From Mycteria americana (Eukaryota > Chordata > Aves > Ciconiiformes > Ciconiidae): a DNA stretch of 64,000 nucleotides. Location of the stretch: positions 31,669,501-31,733,500 of the forward strand of contig NC_134370.1 in the NCBI RefSeq assembly GCF_035582795.1. The letters run 5' to 3'. Positions 47,754 to 62,400 of the stretch are shown piece after piece. Positions within the stretch are counted from its first letter, which is position 1. Every line of letters starts with the position of its first letter. Below the pieces are notes generated by a model, which saw only the letters and a program-made list of their open reading frames with translations, was not told the DNA's origin and searched no databases. Position numbers and translations under genes: made by a program.

Positions 47754-50700
47754 ACAAGATAGCTTTTCGCCACAGTGTTCATTAAACCAACAATGTTAGC
47801 TGTATTGTCAAAACAAAAAATTGTTCAGCTTTTAGTCTCTTGCCACTGTTATTTCAGAAGTTATCCAATCACTGCTGGAGCTTTCAAACATTAGCAAAGC
47901 CTCAACAACTGGACAAGTTCTCCCTTTTTCCCTTACCCTTCCTAACAAGCTTCTTCTGATTTCATTTCACAAGATCATCACTATTTTAGTCAACTGTTTT
48001 CCCAGAGGCCACACAAACATACAGCAGGTGTGGACAAAACTGTTTTGACCACCTGTGGCAGAGGAGACACCATGTGAAACCCAAGGAAATAAGCTCTGCC
48101 AGGCCTGTGGAGTCGGTGCCAGTGTTGCCAGAACAAGTAATGCTGGGCAGCCTGGGGCAGCATGGCCCACGACAGGGTCAGTGGGCTTTCTAGCTTGTGC
48201 TTACCGCCGGCATGATAAGAGTTGCCAGCAAAGAGGGATCCAGTGAAACGCTGGAGGTGAAGCACCCCTAGGATGGAAAGTCTGCATCTCAGCGCAGAGT
48301 CTGTTAAGGGTACATGCTTCAGTGCATGGTTTGGGCTTCTTGTGCCAATCACCTTTAGGAATCCACAAGTTCACACTGGCTGTGGAAAATACATGCTCAC
48401 TGCACCAGAAGCAGGGTACAAACAAGACAAGAAAATCTTTAACCGAAGTATTGTGGTTTTTCTGTTCTTTTTCCAGTGCACTCAGTCACTTCTATTGTTA
48501 GAAAACACTTGTTTCTACTGGTTGGTATAGTACCCTATATATGTTGTTAACATTTATGTTAGCACTTCCACATCTAAGAGAAGTTGTAATTGAAGATTTT
48601 GAATCTAGCCAGATTTAGTGATCCATTTTTGTTGATTGAATCAGATCTTCCACTGATTGACTACTCACATTCCCTTGGTGTCACAGAGGTCTTTCAACAT
48701 TTGTATAACTAAGTTATTTTAATATGCTCATATATCTATATTTATCTACACACATACATATAAATATATCTCTTTCCTAAAAGAACCCATTCTGTTGAAC
48801 AGAAAAATCTAGAGCATTTATTCATTGCTTCCAGGTCACGTACTACAGGGTAATTTGTTGTGCAGAAGTATAGCGGAAGCCACAAGTGCCCATTTGAGAG
48901 AACTTTCCCTCAGATGCACTCTGTACATTCTGCCTCCCTAGCAGGACTCCTAAAGAAACCTTCACAATTTCTTGTGAACTGTATCAATGTATGGAACAAG
49001 AAAGGTATGTACACATGGTGGATAAAAGCACTCCGTAAATGTAAGAGGAAAGTTCACTCAAAACACCAAGAGACCAGTGGCTGCAAGGGCTCACATTCAA
49101 ACCTCTCAGTGAGAAGCTTTTAACACGTGATTCTTTTAATATGATATTTACAGGCTCAAAGAGTCATCTACCAACATAACTGATAAAGAGCATGCCTTTT
49201 GCTCCATCCACAACCCAAAAGCTCTACTGCTGATCCAGACAGTTACCAGTGCTTACGCTTGTAATTCCATTTTCGTTGTTAACTTTGGCAAGCGAATAGC
49301 TCAGGTTGCACTTTTCCCATCACCTGAAATCCACTTGCATTGGCTGTTTTCCATAAAGAAATTAAATTGAGCAAGACAACATTAAAAAATAACAATATAT
49401 GCAGTCACTTCTTTGAGAAGCTTCTCAGTGTGAGCTGTGTAGTAGGGACTTGCGATTGGCAGCAACATCCTCTAGCATTAGGGCTCGCTCAAATTTGGAC
49501 TGTGTGCAGAAAAAAGGCAGTTTCCCCTCCTTCATACATGCTTGTTCAGTCAGAAGTTAAACTCATTACAGACTCCACCGGCACCAAGCCTGCTCTGTAT
49601 GCCACGCAGCCTCTCTGGCCTGTGGGACTCCACAGGCTGGTGGCATCTAAGGACAACACAAAAGCATCTTTTCTTCCAGGAATGGAATTTCAGATTCCTG
49701 GGTTAGAGGCACTGCTGAGTGCAGCTGCCAACCACTTCTTGCCAGGCTGGCCATCAATGTATTTCTGCATGTTTTTCAAAAGCCCTCACAAAATCTCAGC
49801 ACTTAGAAGAGAAGCAAGAACTGGGAAAATGACAGTTTTAAAACACTTCACTCATCTCCTCCAGCATGTAATCTATCCTGCAGCCACTTACACATATGGG
49901 TATAGTCTGCTACATAGAGTTCGAAGGAGTCAATTGGATTAAATACCAGAGCATAGCTGTCTGCAAGGTGAAGACCTTACATTTAATCTCTTTAAAAGAT
50001 AACACCTGCAAAGGCTCACACACACAGTGGGATGAAACAACATTTACTAATGGAAATCCTCAGTCACAAATACTGAGTCTCAGGTGAAAGGAAGCTTCGA
50101 ACATATCCTGTTACAGATGATACAAGGCTGTGCAAACTTTGAAGAACTCTCTCACAAAGTTTACAAGGTTCAAATATGTATATATACACAGATACCAAGA
50201 CCTCTATTTGCTTTCTTTGGGTAGCATTGCTGCAGAAACCTCTGTAACTGGAAGAAGTGATGCAATTTGAGATTGATTAATCACCTGAATGTGGAGAAAC
50301 ACATTCAGATGAATGAAACAGTCCAAATATATTGATATCACTGAAAACAGCATCATGTGATGTTTGCAATGAAACCTTCAAAGAGAACTCTGAAGAAATT
50401 TATTTTTGCTCCACCCACATAGACTCCAACTGCAGCTGAAATCAAGACCAAACACATATATTACACATGTACAAATACATATATAACATTATAACCAGCA
50501 ACTATCAACAGCATTTGAACCTCTTTGCTCAGATAGACCAGTGTTCCATGCTAGCACAATTGTAACAATTATCCTATGACTTTTGGACCTTAAAAACAAT
50601 GGGAATAGTTACCGGTTAAGTAAAACAGCATCTCACCTGATACTTTAGGACATAGTTAAGGATGGGGAAAAAAACAATTAAAAAAAGAAAACAAAGCCCC

Positions 50701-53700
50701 ATTCAAACAAGATGGATCAGCTTCACTTAGAATAATGCACTTTCCCATTGTGTTGAAACCCAAAGTTGTGTTTTCCCAGACAGCCTGAACACTTCCCCAT
50801 TTATAGGCCACCTATTGCTTTCTCCCTCCATTCCCTGCTCCTTTTCCCCCCTCTGGAAAGACCTATGAGCCCTTACACAACCAGCACATTTTGCCCACCT
50901 GGCAGAGGCAGGGCCCTGAGCCAGACTTGCGCACGCAGAGCTCTGCATGGAGGGTGACAGCTGCAGAACAAATCAATGTCTGGTAGACCTGGCCTTTCCT
51001 CACCTCTGCTGCAGCCAAATGTTGCCACAGCATTTCACAGTAGCATAAGTGAGCATGCAGGTGTGCCACAAACCACATCAGCTTGCTGACCCTAATTTTT
51101 TTTTTTTAAACTAGCTTAGCTCTCACTATATCAGATCATCAATCCAGCCACACCAATCACTAATGTCAGCACAGGGAGGAAACGGAAGGACACTCCCCTC
51201 TGCACAAATGCAAACTTACTAGTGGCATAAACTCAGAGCAAACCTGCACATGCGGTGCCCTTCTTCCTAAGACTTTGGAAATGGCATGTAACCCCATATC
51301 CACCTTCCCAAACTCTACATTTCACCCGTGCAGTGCTGGCACTGGTTCCCCAGGGTTCACAGAAATTCTTACATGTACCTTTACATCCCTACAGAAGAGA
51401 CACAACACTGCATGTACACACGCTAGAGGTGCTGTACTGCCCACATGAGCTCATGCAGACTGCATCCAGCTGATGACTTCTGAGAAGGGGCAGGAAGCAG
51501 AAGTGTCTGGATGGTTATACCAACACATATACCAGCGAGGGGCCAGGGCGGGTACCAAGAATGGCGTGACAAACTTTTTAAAAAAAAAAACAACCAAAAA
51601 AACCCCCCAAACCAAAACATGGAACCTCTCTGATTTCACAGTCATGCAGTGCCAGTGTATTTTGTGAGTCAGCTAATCAGGAATGGATTACCCATGTGAA
51701 ACGTGGATATAAACACAGCTGACTTAGTGGGTACTTAGGGACCTGAAACAACTTCTTTGCACATGTTGGGCAGAGAAGACTGCTTTCCTTAACTTTGCCT
51801 TTTTAAGAAGTAAATACATAATTTATAGGAAAGTAATTTTATTCAAAAATACCTATTGTAGATTCTGAGTTGATCTGAGAGATTTTCATTTGGAAATTCA
51901 AAGGAAATCTGCACTTGAATAACAAACAAGAAAGCATGAACTCTGAGGCAGATACCCTGCTATGAATATATAGAAAATTGTTAGACAAAGCAGAGAAAGG
52001 ATTAGGATAGAAATGGAATTAACATCCACTATTTTTGGCTTAGCTTCAGATAGCTTATGAGGGGATCTAGGCTGCTTTCACTAATTCCACTGAACTACTT
52101 TAAAGCAACAAATGTGTATTTTGCTATGACTTATGATTAAAGTTGCGACCTATTTAATGCACTTGTAAATTTAGTCTCAGAATATTAAATATCATGTATG
52201 TTATCAATAGAAAGACATTCATAAATTAACTATGATTCCAAAATTCTTCAGTATTTTTGTATTCCATGCATGTACTTTTAATTACAATTTTGACAACAAA
52301 CACAAGTGGATATAAAATGGAATAATTCCCTACAATCATGTCAATATATAGAGCAAGCTTTCATATAATATAATAATACCACATGACTTTTCAATATGAT
52401 CGCATTTAGCTCCTGCATTATGTATTTGCTTGCGATTGCTTTCTTCCCTGCATTGGCAGGCTTCAAAAGAGTGATATGATAAACAAGACATCCACAAAAC
52501 AAACGATAGCTTTCATAACGAGGATAGTAACATGGGATATTAACATAAGACGATGCGTTAATAACAAAAGAAATCCAGCCATGCTTGCATTTCCTCCAAC
52601 AAGCAAAGAAAGAAACTACAAAATGGCATAAAAGTAACACAGCTGCTGGATCCTTTATCCCAGGAAGGGATGTTTTATTTTGACTACTGTCTCAAGCAAA
52701 AATCTGCACCATAACTTGGCAAGTTACACAACACTGACTATGCTTTTTCATAAGTACTCTGTTACTACAGTAACTAAACATATTGTGATGCAGTATGAAT
52801 CGCCTAACACATTAAACAATACTAGTTAGTGGCAGAATTTGGGAAGAGACAGAGAAATTTCATTTAAAATTTAATACTATTTACTAGAAAAATACATGCA
52901 ATGCCAGAGACTTATTTCTCTGAGTTTTCCACAGGTTATTTTTGCTTTATATAACTGTAATGGTCCACCCACAAATCAACAAGACTTGTAATAGCGACTG
53001 CAGGCTGTTTCACCCTTCTTCACTTTGCTGATCACACAATCAAAATAAAAATTTTTTTTTTCTTCATATATTTCATTTTATGCTTTCAGAATCAGCATCT
53101 GACTGCCAAATAAGTGATAGAATCAGAGCCAGTTTTAGAGGTGAGAGCATTAATATGCAAGTGTAGAGTTTGGAAGAGTTAGGTGGTTTGATCCATACCA
53201 AAATTTTTGGATGATGACTGTTAATTTTGGGTACTGACCAGGACCCTCCATGGCGAGCACTAGCACTTTTTGAGAAGACGTGCAGCGTTAGGGGGTTGCA
53301 AGGTCTTTGCCCAGAATTCCCTCCATCATTTGCATCATTCTGGCCCCGCTGTGTATCAGGGGTTGGTAACCTGTACAATAATCAGCTTCATAAGACAAAC
53401 ACAGAATTTCTGCAATAGCACCAAACTCCAAGACAAACACATGTATGTTTTATACAAGGAGAATAGTGTGATTTTAATTAACGTACGAGACTTACTTGAA
53501 TAGAAGGCTGCTATATGTAGGTTCTTAACTCTATTTAATCTTATTACAAACATGGTGGTTATAAATTTGAAAAGGCAAGAGCAGTTTATGGTTAAAATGA
53601 CAGAACTTTAATTACAACCTAAGGGGCACTTAGCCATGAGCACTGCTGACACCTGCCTGGGACACAAGACAGCACACACAGAAATAACTAAATTTCTGCC

Positions 53701-56700
53701 TAAACAGCCAAGTTACCTTGGGTACCAGAAGCAATGCAGCATATTCACGCCGTGTTCTCTTCAGGCCTGGTATTTTAAGCCATGTCTCTTCCTTATTGGC
53801 ATCTATGACTGAACTTCTAAGATAGACGTTTACCATGGTAAAATGATGTACAAAGGAACATCATCTAATATGGCATTAATTTCTTTTAGAGCTGTACTCA
53901 TTTTAAAGAGGCTCATAGCACCAAAATTTAAAAAATAGAGTATGGCCATGTCTAAAATTTGTCCCTGCTTGTCCACATTGAGAATTACCATTAACTTGCA
54001 CAAGATAAAAAAGATCTGTTCTGCACCTAAAAGATTGACATGCTAGTATTACGAGACCTGATGGCCTCTCCCTACCTACACTCCCTTGAAAGAAACAGTC
54101 CATTAACAGTAATCAGTAACACCTACTGTTGGGTGGGGGGAGTCAAACCACTTGAAAGGCATTGGCAAAACAGGATTAGCCATGCTAAAAAGCTTAGAGA
54201 TTCAAGTGTGTGGGATTAGGGGTTTTTTGGTGTTTTTAATAGTTATTTTATTTTGGTGAGGTATAAGGGAAAGGAAGAAATAGAGGAGTTACAATAGGGG
54301 AAACGGCATCACTCATCAGGGAACTTCAAGGAATTTCTCTGAATTCTGTAAATACAACTATATCAATGCAACTAGATTAATACAGAATCAGGTTGAGACC
54401 CCAATTACTTAACCTTTAATCCATCATCTTCCTTTAGGCTTTCCATTTTGGAATAGCATTATAAATTAACTATGCCTTGTTCAGTTCAATCTGCTAATGC
54501 CCTCTTGTAAATATTTTGGTCATCTTATATTTCCAAGTATCAGACAGATCTACAGGACAGACTGATCTGGGCATCTACAAATACCATCAGATGCACACAA
54601 CAGACAAGTGCATACTGTGTATGCGAATGAATGGGATTATTTTTCAGTTCTGCACCACTAGAAGCACCGGTGACAGCGGTGCATGTCACCAGGACCATAA
54701 TTCCCTTGTAGGAAAAGGAGTACATTTGACAGGCTAGAAAACACAAGAGCAGAAGAGTTATGACACTCAGTGCACAGCACAGCAAAAGCATAGATCGTGT
54801 GTGTTTTACGTACGTATAAGCTGACTAGTCATAGCTTTTCTTTTGTTTTTGTTAATTATCACTTTGTCTATCAGGCTTTTCTAAAAGACTTTGTCTTTTC
54901 CCCATCTGAAGCTGAGCACACTGGACAGACATATCTTCGCTGATTGTCAACAAGATGAAAAGGAGGGAGTCCCCTTTTTACTGCGTATCAACGAGCCTCA
55001 GCTTTCTCCTTACTGAGGACCCAAGCAGAGACCTCTTCCCCCAAACACTGAAGTTACCATGGGTAGCCTGGTTACCAGTGACCTCACCAGGGGATAATAA
55101 AATAGCTCCCATGTCAGAAAGTGAATAGATTTGAACATTTGCTGATACATTGACCTCAAGGCAGAATGACAACGCCATTATGTCCACAATTATCCCAACA
55201 GCATAAGAAAAGTCGTGCAAGAGGATGAGCATTTGCTTTTAAGAAACAGCAGGGGCAGCCCGCAGCCCACAGCCCTGCTAGAGTCTGAGCCAGGAAAGAA
55301 GAGCTGGGAATTGTAAATTTTAAAATGAAAAAGGTTAAATCAGAAGTGCCACAAGAGAAGAGCCTGAGAAGGATGAACCAAAGGAGACTGTTTTAATGAC
55401 AACTTTAACTGAATTCCCAGGAAGGACAATTCACACAGGGCTGTAAATAAATTATTGGGAAACCAGAGAGGGGTGCACTCTATCACAAGGGAGGCATGTG
55501 TTGGGTGTAGTCCTGACGCACCACATGATGCACCGTGCAACTATGCGTCTTCTTCACCGCTTTCTTTATTTAATCATCTGTCCAGAAACAACTTCAAAGA
55601 TCTCTTAGGATTTTGATCTTTTTTTAGGAGAAAATTATAAGCAAAACATTACTCCCACTATGTCTCCATGTGCACACAGACCTACCTCAGTGTACAAGCT
55701 GCCCTACAATATACCTGACAGAGCTAAAGTATGGGATATTGTACAATCATGTTTGGTGCTCACTGTTAGGATTTGACAGCCCATGTCTTTAAAGCTTGTG
55801 TCTTCAGTCAGAAGACTTAAAACTTTATTACAAATGAAACATGCTGATATGGTCATGTAATCAGCTGTTTTCAGCAGCTGGGGCTTTAAAAAAAAAACCA
55901 AAAACAACCAAAACCATCAAATATTATGACAGCAGGCAACACTGACCTAGAATCATGCTTACAGTGAACAGTGTGTGCCTACAGAAGTGGTACATTAATA
56001 TAATTGCCTTTCTGGTTTAAGCAGAACAGAATTATGCAAAATGAAACTGTTAATTCAGCTGCCAGGTTTATGCTGTTAAGAATTGCTGGCTACTGATATC
56101 CACTGGCAGTACAAAAATCCTAGGAGAAAAACATTTCATAATTTCTTTAGGAATTAATCTTTAATGCACAAAATTTGCAGTGACCTCTCTACATTTGATT
56201 TATTTCAGAGAGACAGACACTAGTGAACCCTTTCCTCTTCACAGCAGAGGATCAAATCCTATTCCATCACATGTACCAATTTGGAGGGGGACAGGGTCAG
56301 TCTGGTATTGAACGACTCATCCTCCTCAGAGCTCCCTTTTTGGGTCCACTCTTCAGTCCTGAACAGACTACCCCCAAAGCAAACCTATTGATCTGGAACT
56401 CTGCAAAAACACATGGCTATAGCTTGCTCAGCAAGCCTCTACCCATCAGAGGCCCAAGCCTGCAAACTTTGTGAATCACAGTTGCCTGTGAAGCATCATG
56501 AACTTAAAATCATACAGAAAACCAAAAGCCAGCTTACAGCCTGCTTCCAATCTCACAGCAAGGGAGTACAGCTACATATTAATGCAATCTTCACAAGAGG
56601 CCAGCAGTTTGCACGTCCAACAAACTCCACCCAAACTGGCTAAGTGATTAAAATATCTCCTTGTAAATTCATGTGTTTTGGTAGAAAGTATTCAAATCAT

Positions 56701-56916
56701 CATTTTTGCTGTTTGCTTGAAAGCTTAATAGCAACAGTTAGAGGGAAGATAGGAACTCAGCTTGGCTAAGCCTCCCTGCCCTATGGATACCCTAGCTTTA
56801 ACTTCAGAATTCAGCACTGTAGCTAGTTACTTTTGAATACAAGGGTAATGAGATACGCCACCCTGACAAGTGAACGTGCATCTGACACCTAAAGCTCATC
56901 ACACAATCTGTGTGAG
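47754..56916 (-). other. Presumed GPRIN2 5' intron/upstream, 9 kb without features
   Basis: AT-rich sequence. I see no exon, RNA gene or repeat I can support. The 200-codon ORF at 49340-49942 (+) is considered and rejected elsewhere in this report. Confidence 0.5.
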
Positions 56917-57021
56917 TCACAGAATCACAGAGTCGTATAGGTTGGAAAAGACCTTTCAGATCATCAAGTCCAACCGTAAACCTAACACTGCCAAGTCCAC
57001 CACTACGCCGTGTCCCTAAGT
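56917..57021 (-). repeat. CR1 LINE 3' end fragment
   Basis: TCACAGAATCACAGAGTCGT followed by AGGTTGGAAAAGACCTTTCA and GATCATCAAGTCCAACC is the reverse complement of the CR1 3' end. It includes the terminal ATTCTGTG-type octamer repeats and the conserved tail hairpin region. It is a 5'-truncated copy on the minus strand. Confidence 0.92.
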
Positions 57022-57744
57022 CGATGGACAATTAGTGTGCGTGTGCTCTGTGCTGACTGGAAGGAGGTGGCCAAAAGTGCAGAGCTGAGCCTCTAACATG
57101 CCCAGCCTCCCAGAAAAACTCTCTCACTTGGGCTCAGCGTTATGCCGACAGAGATCAAAGCTTTATAACTAGTTACAGTGGCAGACAAAGCAAGCTCAAA
57201 TCTGCCTTAAAAATACTGACGAGATATAGCCGCAAGTACAACAGCTTTTCGTGTTCACATATCATCCTTAATAGAAGGATGGCAATTCCTATAGGGGCAT
57301 CAGACAGGAATAATGGTGACATAAACAAAAGTAATGGTAATCTGAAGCTCTCTAAACATCTCTGTTAGGATAAAGGAAGACAATATTTACAGATTGAAAG
57401 ATGCCCCACCAAAACAATCAAAGATGGTTCATTCTTCTAAATGTATTTGTTCAATCTCTTTCCTGCCTAAAAAAACCTGGTAAGTTATCTAGCAAGACCT
57501 AGTAATTTACCCTCATTTCTTGTTCCCTTATTTTTCCCTGTGACTGAACACTACACAAGGGCTAAAAAAAAAAATTATTTTTTTATGTAAATGACAGTGT
57601 TTATGAACTGTACACAAAACATTGGAGAAAAGAAAGATTCAAAAAGGCAATCCATCTACCTCCAGAAGTTGCTCTCAGCAGTGGTAGGAAAAGGCTGACT
57701 TCCAGATTATAAAAAACAATTGCTCAGTAATTAGAAAGAGGAAA
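57022..57744. other. Non-coding gap between repeats
   Basis: AT-rich; nothing recognised. Confidence 0.5.
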
Positions 57745-57930
57745 CAATTGCCTTCTAATTCTGTCTGTGCTCACTGACCTTGAGCAAGTCATTCACTTTG
57801 TGACTCAGTTTACTCATCTGTGACTCAGGGATTAGATGCAGAAGCCCCTGATGTAGGTGTTTAAAGGCTTAATTCATGATTGCAGAGCACTCTGAAATCC
57901 CTGAATGAAAGATATTAAATATAAGACGTT
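57745..57930 (+). repeat. Ancient MIR-like (CORE) SINE copy
   Basis: The order of motifs follows MIR: a CTCACTGACCTTGAGCAAGT segment, then GACTCAGTTTACTCATCTGT, then a tail with GCACTCTGAAATCCCTGAAT and GAAAGATATTAAATATAA. In MIR these correspond to the CORE (gaccttgggcaagtca... cctcagtttcctcatctgta) and the LINE-derived tail (gcactttgaaatcc...). Divergent and near full length after the missing tRNA head. Identified from memory of the consensus. Confidence 0.72.
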
Positions 57931-59329
57931 GAGAAGAATGCATTCTGGCCTTTCTTTTGTAATATTTGGTTTGAAAGAAATAAATAGAGCATCTCTGCGT
58001 GAAATTCTTGTTGCACTTGCAGAAAACTTTTATTACTGGTAAAGTTCAGACACTGTCCATGGCTCAGAAGCATCTGTTTAAAGCACCCCCTCCCTCCAGC
58101 TTCCCAGCATCAAGTGAGGATGAGTAACCTTAAGGATTTCAAATACATAAAACCAGTATTAACAGAATTTCTCAAATTAGGTGTCATATCTATCTATTGT
58201 ATATATAATATGCATGCTAATAACATACATATTATATATGCATGGTATATTAAGTAGCAATGGGTTATTATAAGTAGATTCGTTATACCTTTATAAGCAG
58301 AGCTGTCACAACTGCAGACCATGTTGTCCTGCAGTGCTGCATTCACTTACAAGCTTTTATTTACTATGATGAACTTTTCATGAAAATCCCTCTGGCAGAG
58401 AGATTCTGTGACAAATTTAAATCTTCAGTTCACACTGCAAGCTGTCTTTTCTATATCTTTAAGCTGGAAAAGAACCAGCAATCTCTGTCCAGAGGGATAA
58501 GTGGTGCTACACACATATAGTCAAGTGAGTATTGAAAAGGACTAAAAAGACGACTATCTAATTGTGTTTCATAGCGTTGCTAAAAGTTCCCATTGTCCGA
58601 CTATAGTATAAACTAGCTTTGAAACTATATAAACAAAGAATATGGGAGGAACTAGGAAGAATAAGTTTCCTTTTCAAACTTGATATCTCATCATAAATAA
58701 CAGTTATTATGTCAAAGTGTGGTGTCTCTCTCAAAAAAGCAACTGTCCCAATTACTCTGTGGTCTAATCAGACCTATGTGGGAAACTGTTATCTATAGTT
58801 TTCAGGAAACACCTGAAAGGGATGAAAGGGAGCATATCTCTACTCTCTCAGGATGAGGGAAGCAAAACAGAGAGCAAGAGGAGAGCCCATGCTCACAAGA
58901 TGCTATCCAAAGCTTGTCTGACACCAGGGACCTTAAGGAGAGAACAACCACGACACAGTACAGCAGCAGACTAAAGCTTGCAAATGTTTTGTCAAACCTG
59001 AGTATGTGAAGAACTTCCTCAAGAACTTATGTTTACACCCTGCTCTATGTAAACAAGCAAGTTTCCCCTCCTCTTGGTTAATCTCAACCACAAAATGAGC
59101 TGCAGAAGTCTGTACTTCCTTATTAACATTTAATAATGTCAGAAACACAAAATATTGAGGTATAAATTTGGAACAATTCAAGAGCTGCAAGACAATGCAG
59201 GTTCCTGTCATCACCAGGGTAGAGGAAGATCCTACTTGTATGACATGGACAGCTAGAGGATAACTCTTTAAGCATCTGCTGTTAACTGCTAGCCACAAGA
59301 TACCGATTATAAAGAATTAAGTCTCTGTT
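57931..59329. other. Non-coding gap between repeats
   Basis: Contains an AT microsatellite-like stretch near 58190-58250 (TATATA/ATGCAT-rich). No exons recognised. Confidence 0.5.
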
Positions 59330-59492
59330 AGAGGAATTCTTCACTTTTCAAACATTGGTTTGACCATATTCAAGACCCAAGTGGACAAAACCCTAAGAAA
59401 TCCGATCTGACCTCATAGCTCGCTCTGCTTTGAGCAGGAGGTTGGAACAGATGAGTTCCCAAGGTCCCTTCCAAACTGAATCATTCAATGAT
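59330..59492 (+). repeat. CR1 LINE 3' fragment
   Basis: The run TATTCAAGACCCAAGTGGAC, then TGCTTTGAGCAGGAGGTTGG, AGATGAGTTCCCAAGGTCCC and TTCCAAACTGAATCATTCAA matches the CR1 3' region in forward orientation, ending at the TTCAATGAT octamer-type tail. It is a 5'-truncated, diverged copy. Confidence 0.88.
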
Positions 59493-62400
59493 TGTTTTTT
59501 TTAATGGTTTCATAATTTGCACTTTTATCTGTCATTGCCAATGAGAAGTTTTCACATAGCTTCTCATCCTGAGCCTCAAAAGAAGCTGGAATGTGCAACC
59601 ATTTTGCAATATTAAACCATTTGTTTAATTGATTAGTGGAACCTGTACCATTTACTGAAATGAGGTAAAAAGGAATGACTTTTGAAAGGAACCACAAAAG
59701 TGATCCCTGTATTCTACAGGCAAGGTGATACACATGAAGGAGGCAGTGAACTCCAAAAGTTTCTTTCCAATCTGTTAGTACCTTTCTTGTTACTAAGTCA
59801 ACAAAAGCACTCCACCCCTTCCACAGTGTAGAGGCCACTGAGAACCAAATAAAACTGCTAAAACAAGATGTATCTTTTTCCTTGACAAGATTTCAAGACA
59901 TACTTATCCACCCTGTTCAGTCATAAACACTGAACTCTCCCAGCAGATTCTTTGCAGAAAGCAATAAAATAATTCTAAAAGTCTAAAAAGAATCCAGTTT
60001 AGAAGAGTTAGGATGGCTTTTTGCATTCATCATCTCTCCGATTTCCATGTCAGGTTTGCTTAGTTTGAGCTGAAAAGGAAGTCAGACCTTTCAATTCAGC
60101 TCAGATGAACTGGGTTCTGTCAGTCTTACGCACTGTTGACTAAAGTAAAGCTCTGCAAGTCAAATGAAGGTCTTGCAACTGCTCAATCCCATTAACCTTC
60201 ATTTGCACAGTCAGGTGTGCCCTTGCTAAAGCTTAATTAGCAAATATTCTGCAGAGGGAGAAATACTCCTGCTCCTTTCTCTGTTTTGTATTACATCCAG
60301 ACTGTGCAAGGGTTAAGCCATAATTTTGGAAGATGTACTACTTTGAAGACGCACATGGGGACAGGCCACTTTAAAGGTGATCTTTCTTATGATGCTTTTT
60401 TGGTGCAGAATGATGCTTGGATATAACTCACACACTTAATGCTCACACTCAACACCATGCTAGCAGACCTGGCTGATGTCAACTTCATTTAGTTAGCCTG
60501 TCTCTACTCCCATGCTCTGAGTATATATACCTAAGCAACCCCAAAGTGATTTTTTGTGGTTCCTGTTGCTAAAGATAATTTCTCTGAGTGGAACTTTATT
60601 CTGAAGAACTTTAACAGCTTTTGTAGAGGAAAGAGACCACCTTCTTCCCCCCCCCCCATCCACTAAGGAATCAGAGAATACTCCTACAGGACAGTTCTTA
60701 ACATACATACGAACTATCAGCTGCATGGCTTTAGATTAATGCAATAGTTATAATGTATCCATAAGAAATATCGCATCAAATGATCTTAACCAGAGAATGG
60801 CTCATTTAGTATCTCTCAGTTCACTGCCTTCTCATTGTATCCCTCATGCAGATATTCCTGACCACTGTACTCCAACATTTATTTTCATTCTCCCCCTCTT
60901 TTTGCTTTTACAGAAAAGATCTCTCTCTCACCACTGAAACACCACGCACCCTCCCCCTGAGGAAAAAAAGACTATTAAGAGTCTGGATGATTCAGATCTT
61001 CCAGAATTTTAATAGCCCAAAGAGAAGTGTTTTCACATATGATGCTGTATATGCATACAGCTTTACAGTTTACACCAGTTAAAAAACTCTTATTACTGTA
61101 CAATGAAACTGCAAGAATTAACCAAAAGGCCAGTGCCACCCCCCCCCACCCCCCAAAAAAAGGAAAAAAAAAAAAAAAGAGTGCAGGGCTGACAAGGAAA
61201 GTAAAGTGTAACATCCTTGTGCAGCCTATGATTCATGCTATACTGTTGTTCTTGGGCCGGAATGGTTTGGGACTACAAGCAATGAAATATCACATACATC
61301 TGCCAAAGATACAAACTTTTGTTTCTTTTAGGAAGTAAAAGAATTTCCCAATGACTTGAGTGTCACTTGCAACAATTAAACTATGGCATGCGATAACAAA
61401 AATAAGATTTTAATTTTTTCTGATTCATTGAAAAAAATACTTATAGAACACAGAAAATGAATAAATACCATTAACAGCTCTCTGTCTAGTTCCTGGGCCT
61501 TTGAAAGCATCTTTCCTAGGCTGCATTCTCCTGCAAATTGTGTAACAGCTTGCAATATCCAAACAAAAGGGACCAGTCAAGTACACTCCATCCTCATTTT
61601 AAAACATTAACTATAGGGGAAAGGAACGGAGAATTCAGCCTCTCTGATCTCCAGAAGAGTTGCTGAAGAAGGAAGAGGATTTTGCTGCTGTTCTGCACAG
61701 AACTAACCAGCCTGCGGACAGGTGTAACATCATCTCACTGCTACAGCAAATACCTCTGCTCATCTGGAGTGTTTTAAAGCTACCTCCAATTTACCCTTTG
61801 TCATTGCCCTTACAGAAAGAAAATTAAACTTCAGAAGTATAATGATCATCAACAACAATTTTCCTTCTCTTCCACCCTCCCTCATACACTCTTATTTTTC
61901 AAGTGTATTTTGAATGTTTAGTTCACTATGGAAAGAAAAAATGTGGATTTGGTATGGTTATCTAATGGGGAATTATCACATTTGGTATTATAAACCAGCT
62001 CAGACATCACAAGGCTGTATGCAGTTCACTGTTCTTGTTTATGCAGCCTTAGATAATTGTCAGATAAACTAAACTGCAATTGCAGCTCTCTCTAGAGTAC
62101 AGTTAAGATAAAATGTCTGGATGGTAAAAATCAACAAAACCCTATAATCAGAGAAGAGTATTTTACAGAGTAACTGAGCCATGACATGAAAACATGAAGC
62201 CCTCATCTAATCCCCCCTCATAAACGAAACCTTCCCCAAACCCAATTCTTTTACACAAAGACTTCACGCAGAGGTCTTTGAACTCGGATCTTAACTGCAA
62301 TCTAGGTCCTGCAAACAGTCAGACATATGCTTAACCTTAAACATGCAAACAACTATTTGCAAGCTTTAATCAATGTCTTGGTGCAAGGAAATCACGGATA

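Noticed and set aside
49340-49942. 200-codon plus-strand ORF, long for AT-rich DNA.
   Set aside because: The translation shows no recognisable domain, no repeat-family similarity and no obvious codon bias. A protein search would be needed; without it the ORF is not called.
59485-59838. 117-codon minus-strand ORF next to a CR1 tail, considered as LINE or transposase coding.
   Set aside because: It slightly overlaps the CR1 tail but reads on the opposite strand, and no reverse transcriptase or transposase motif is visible.
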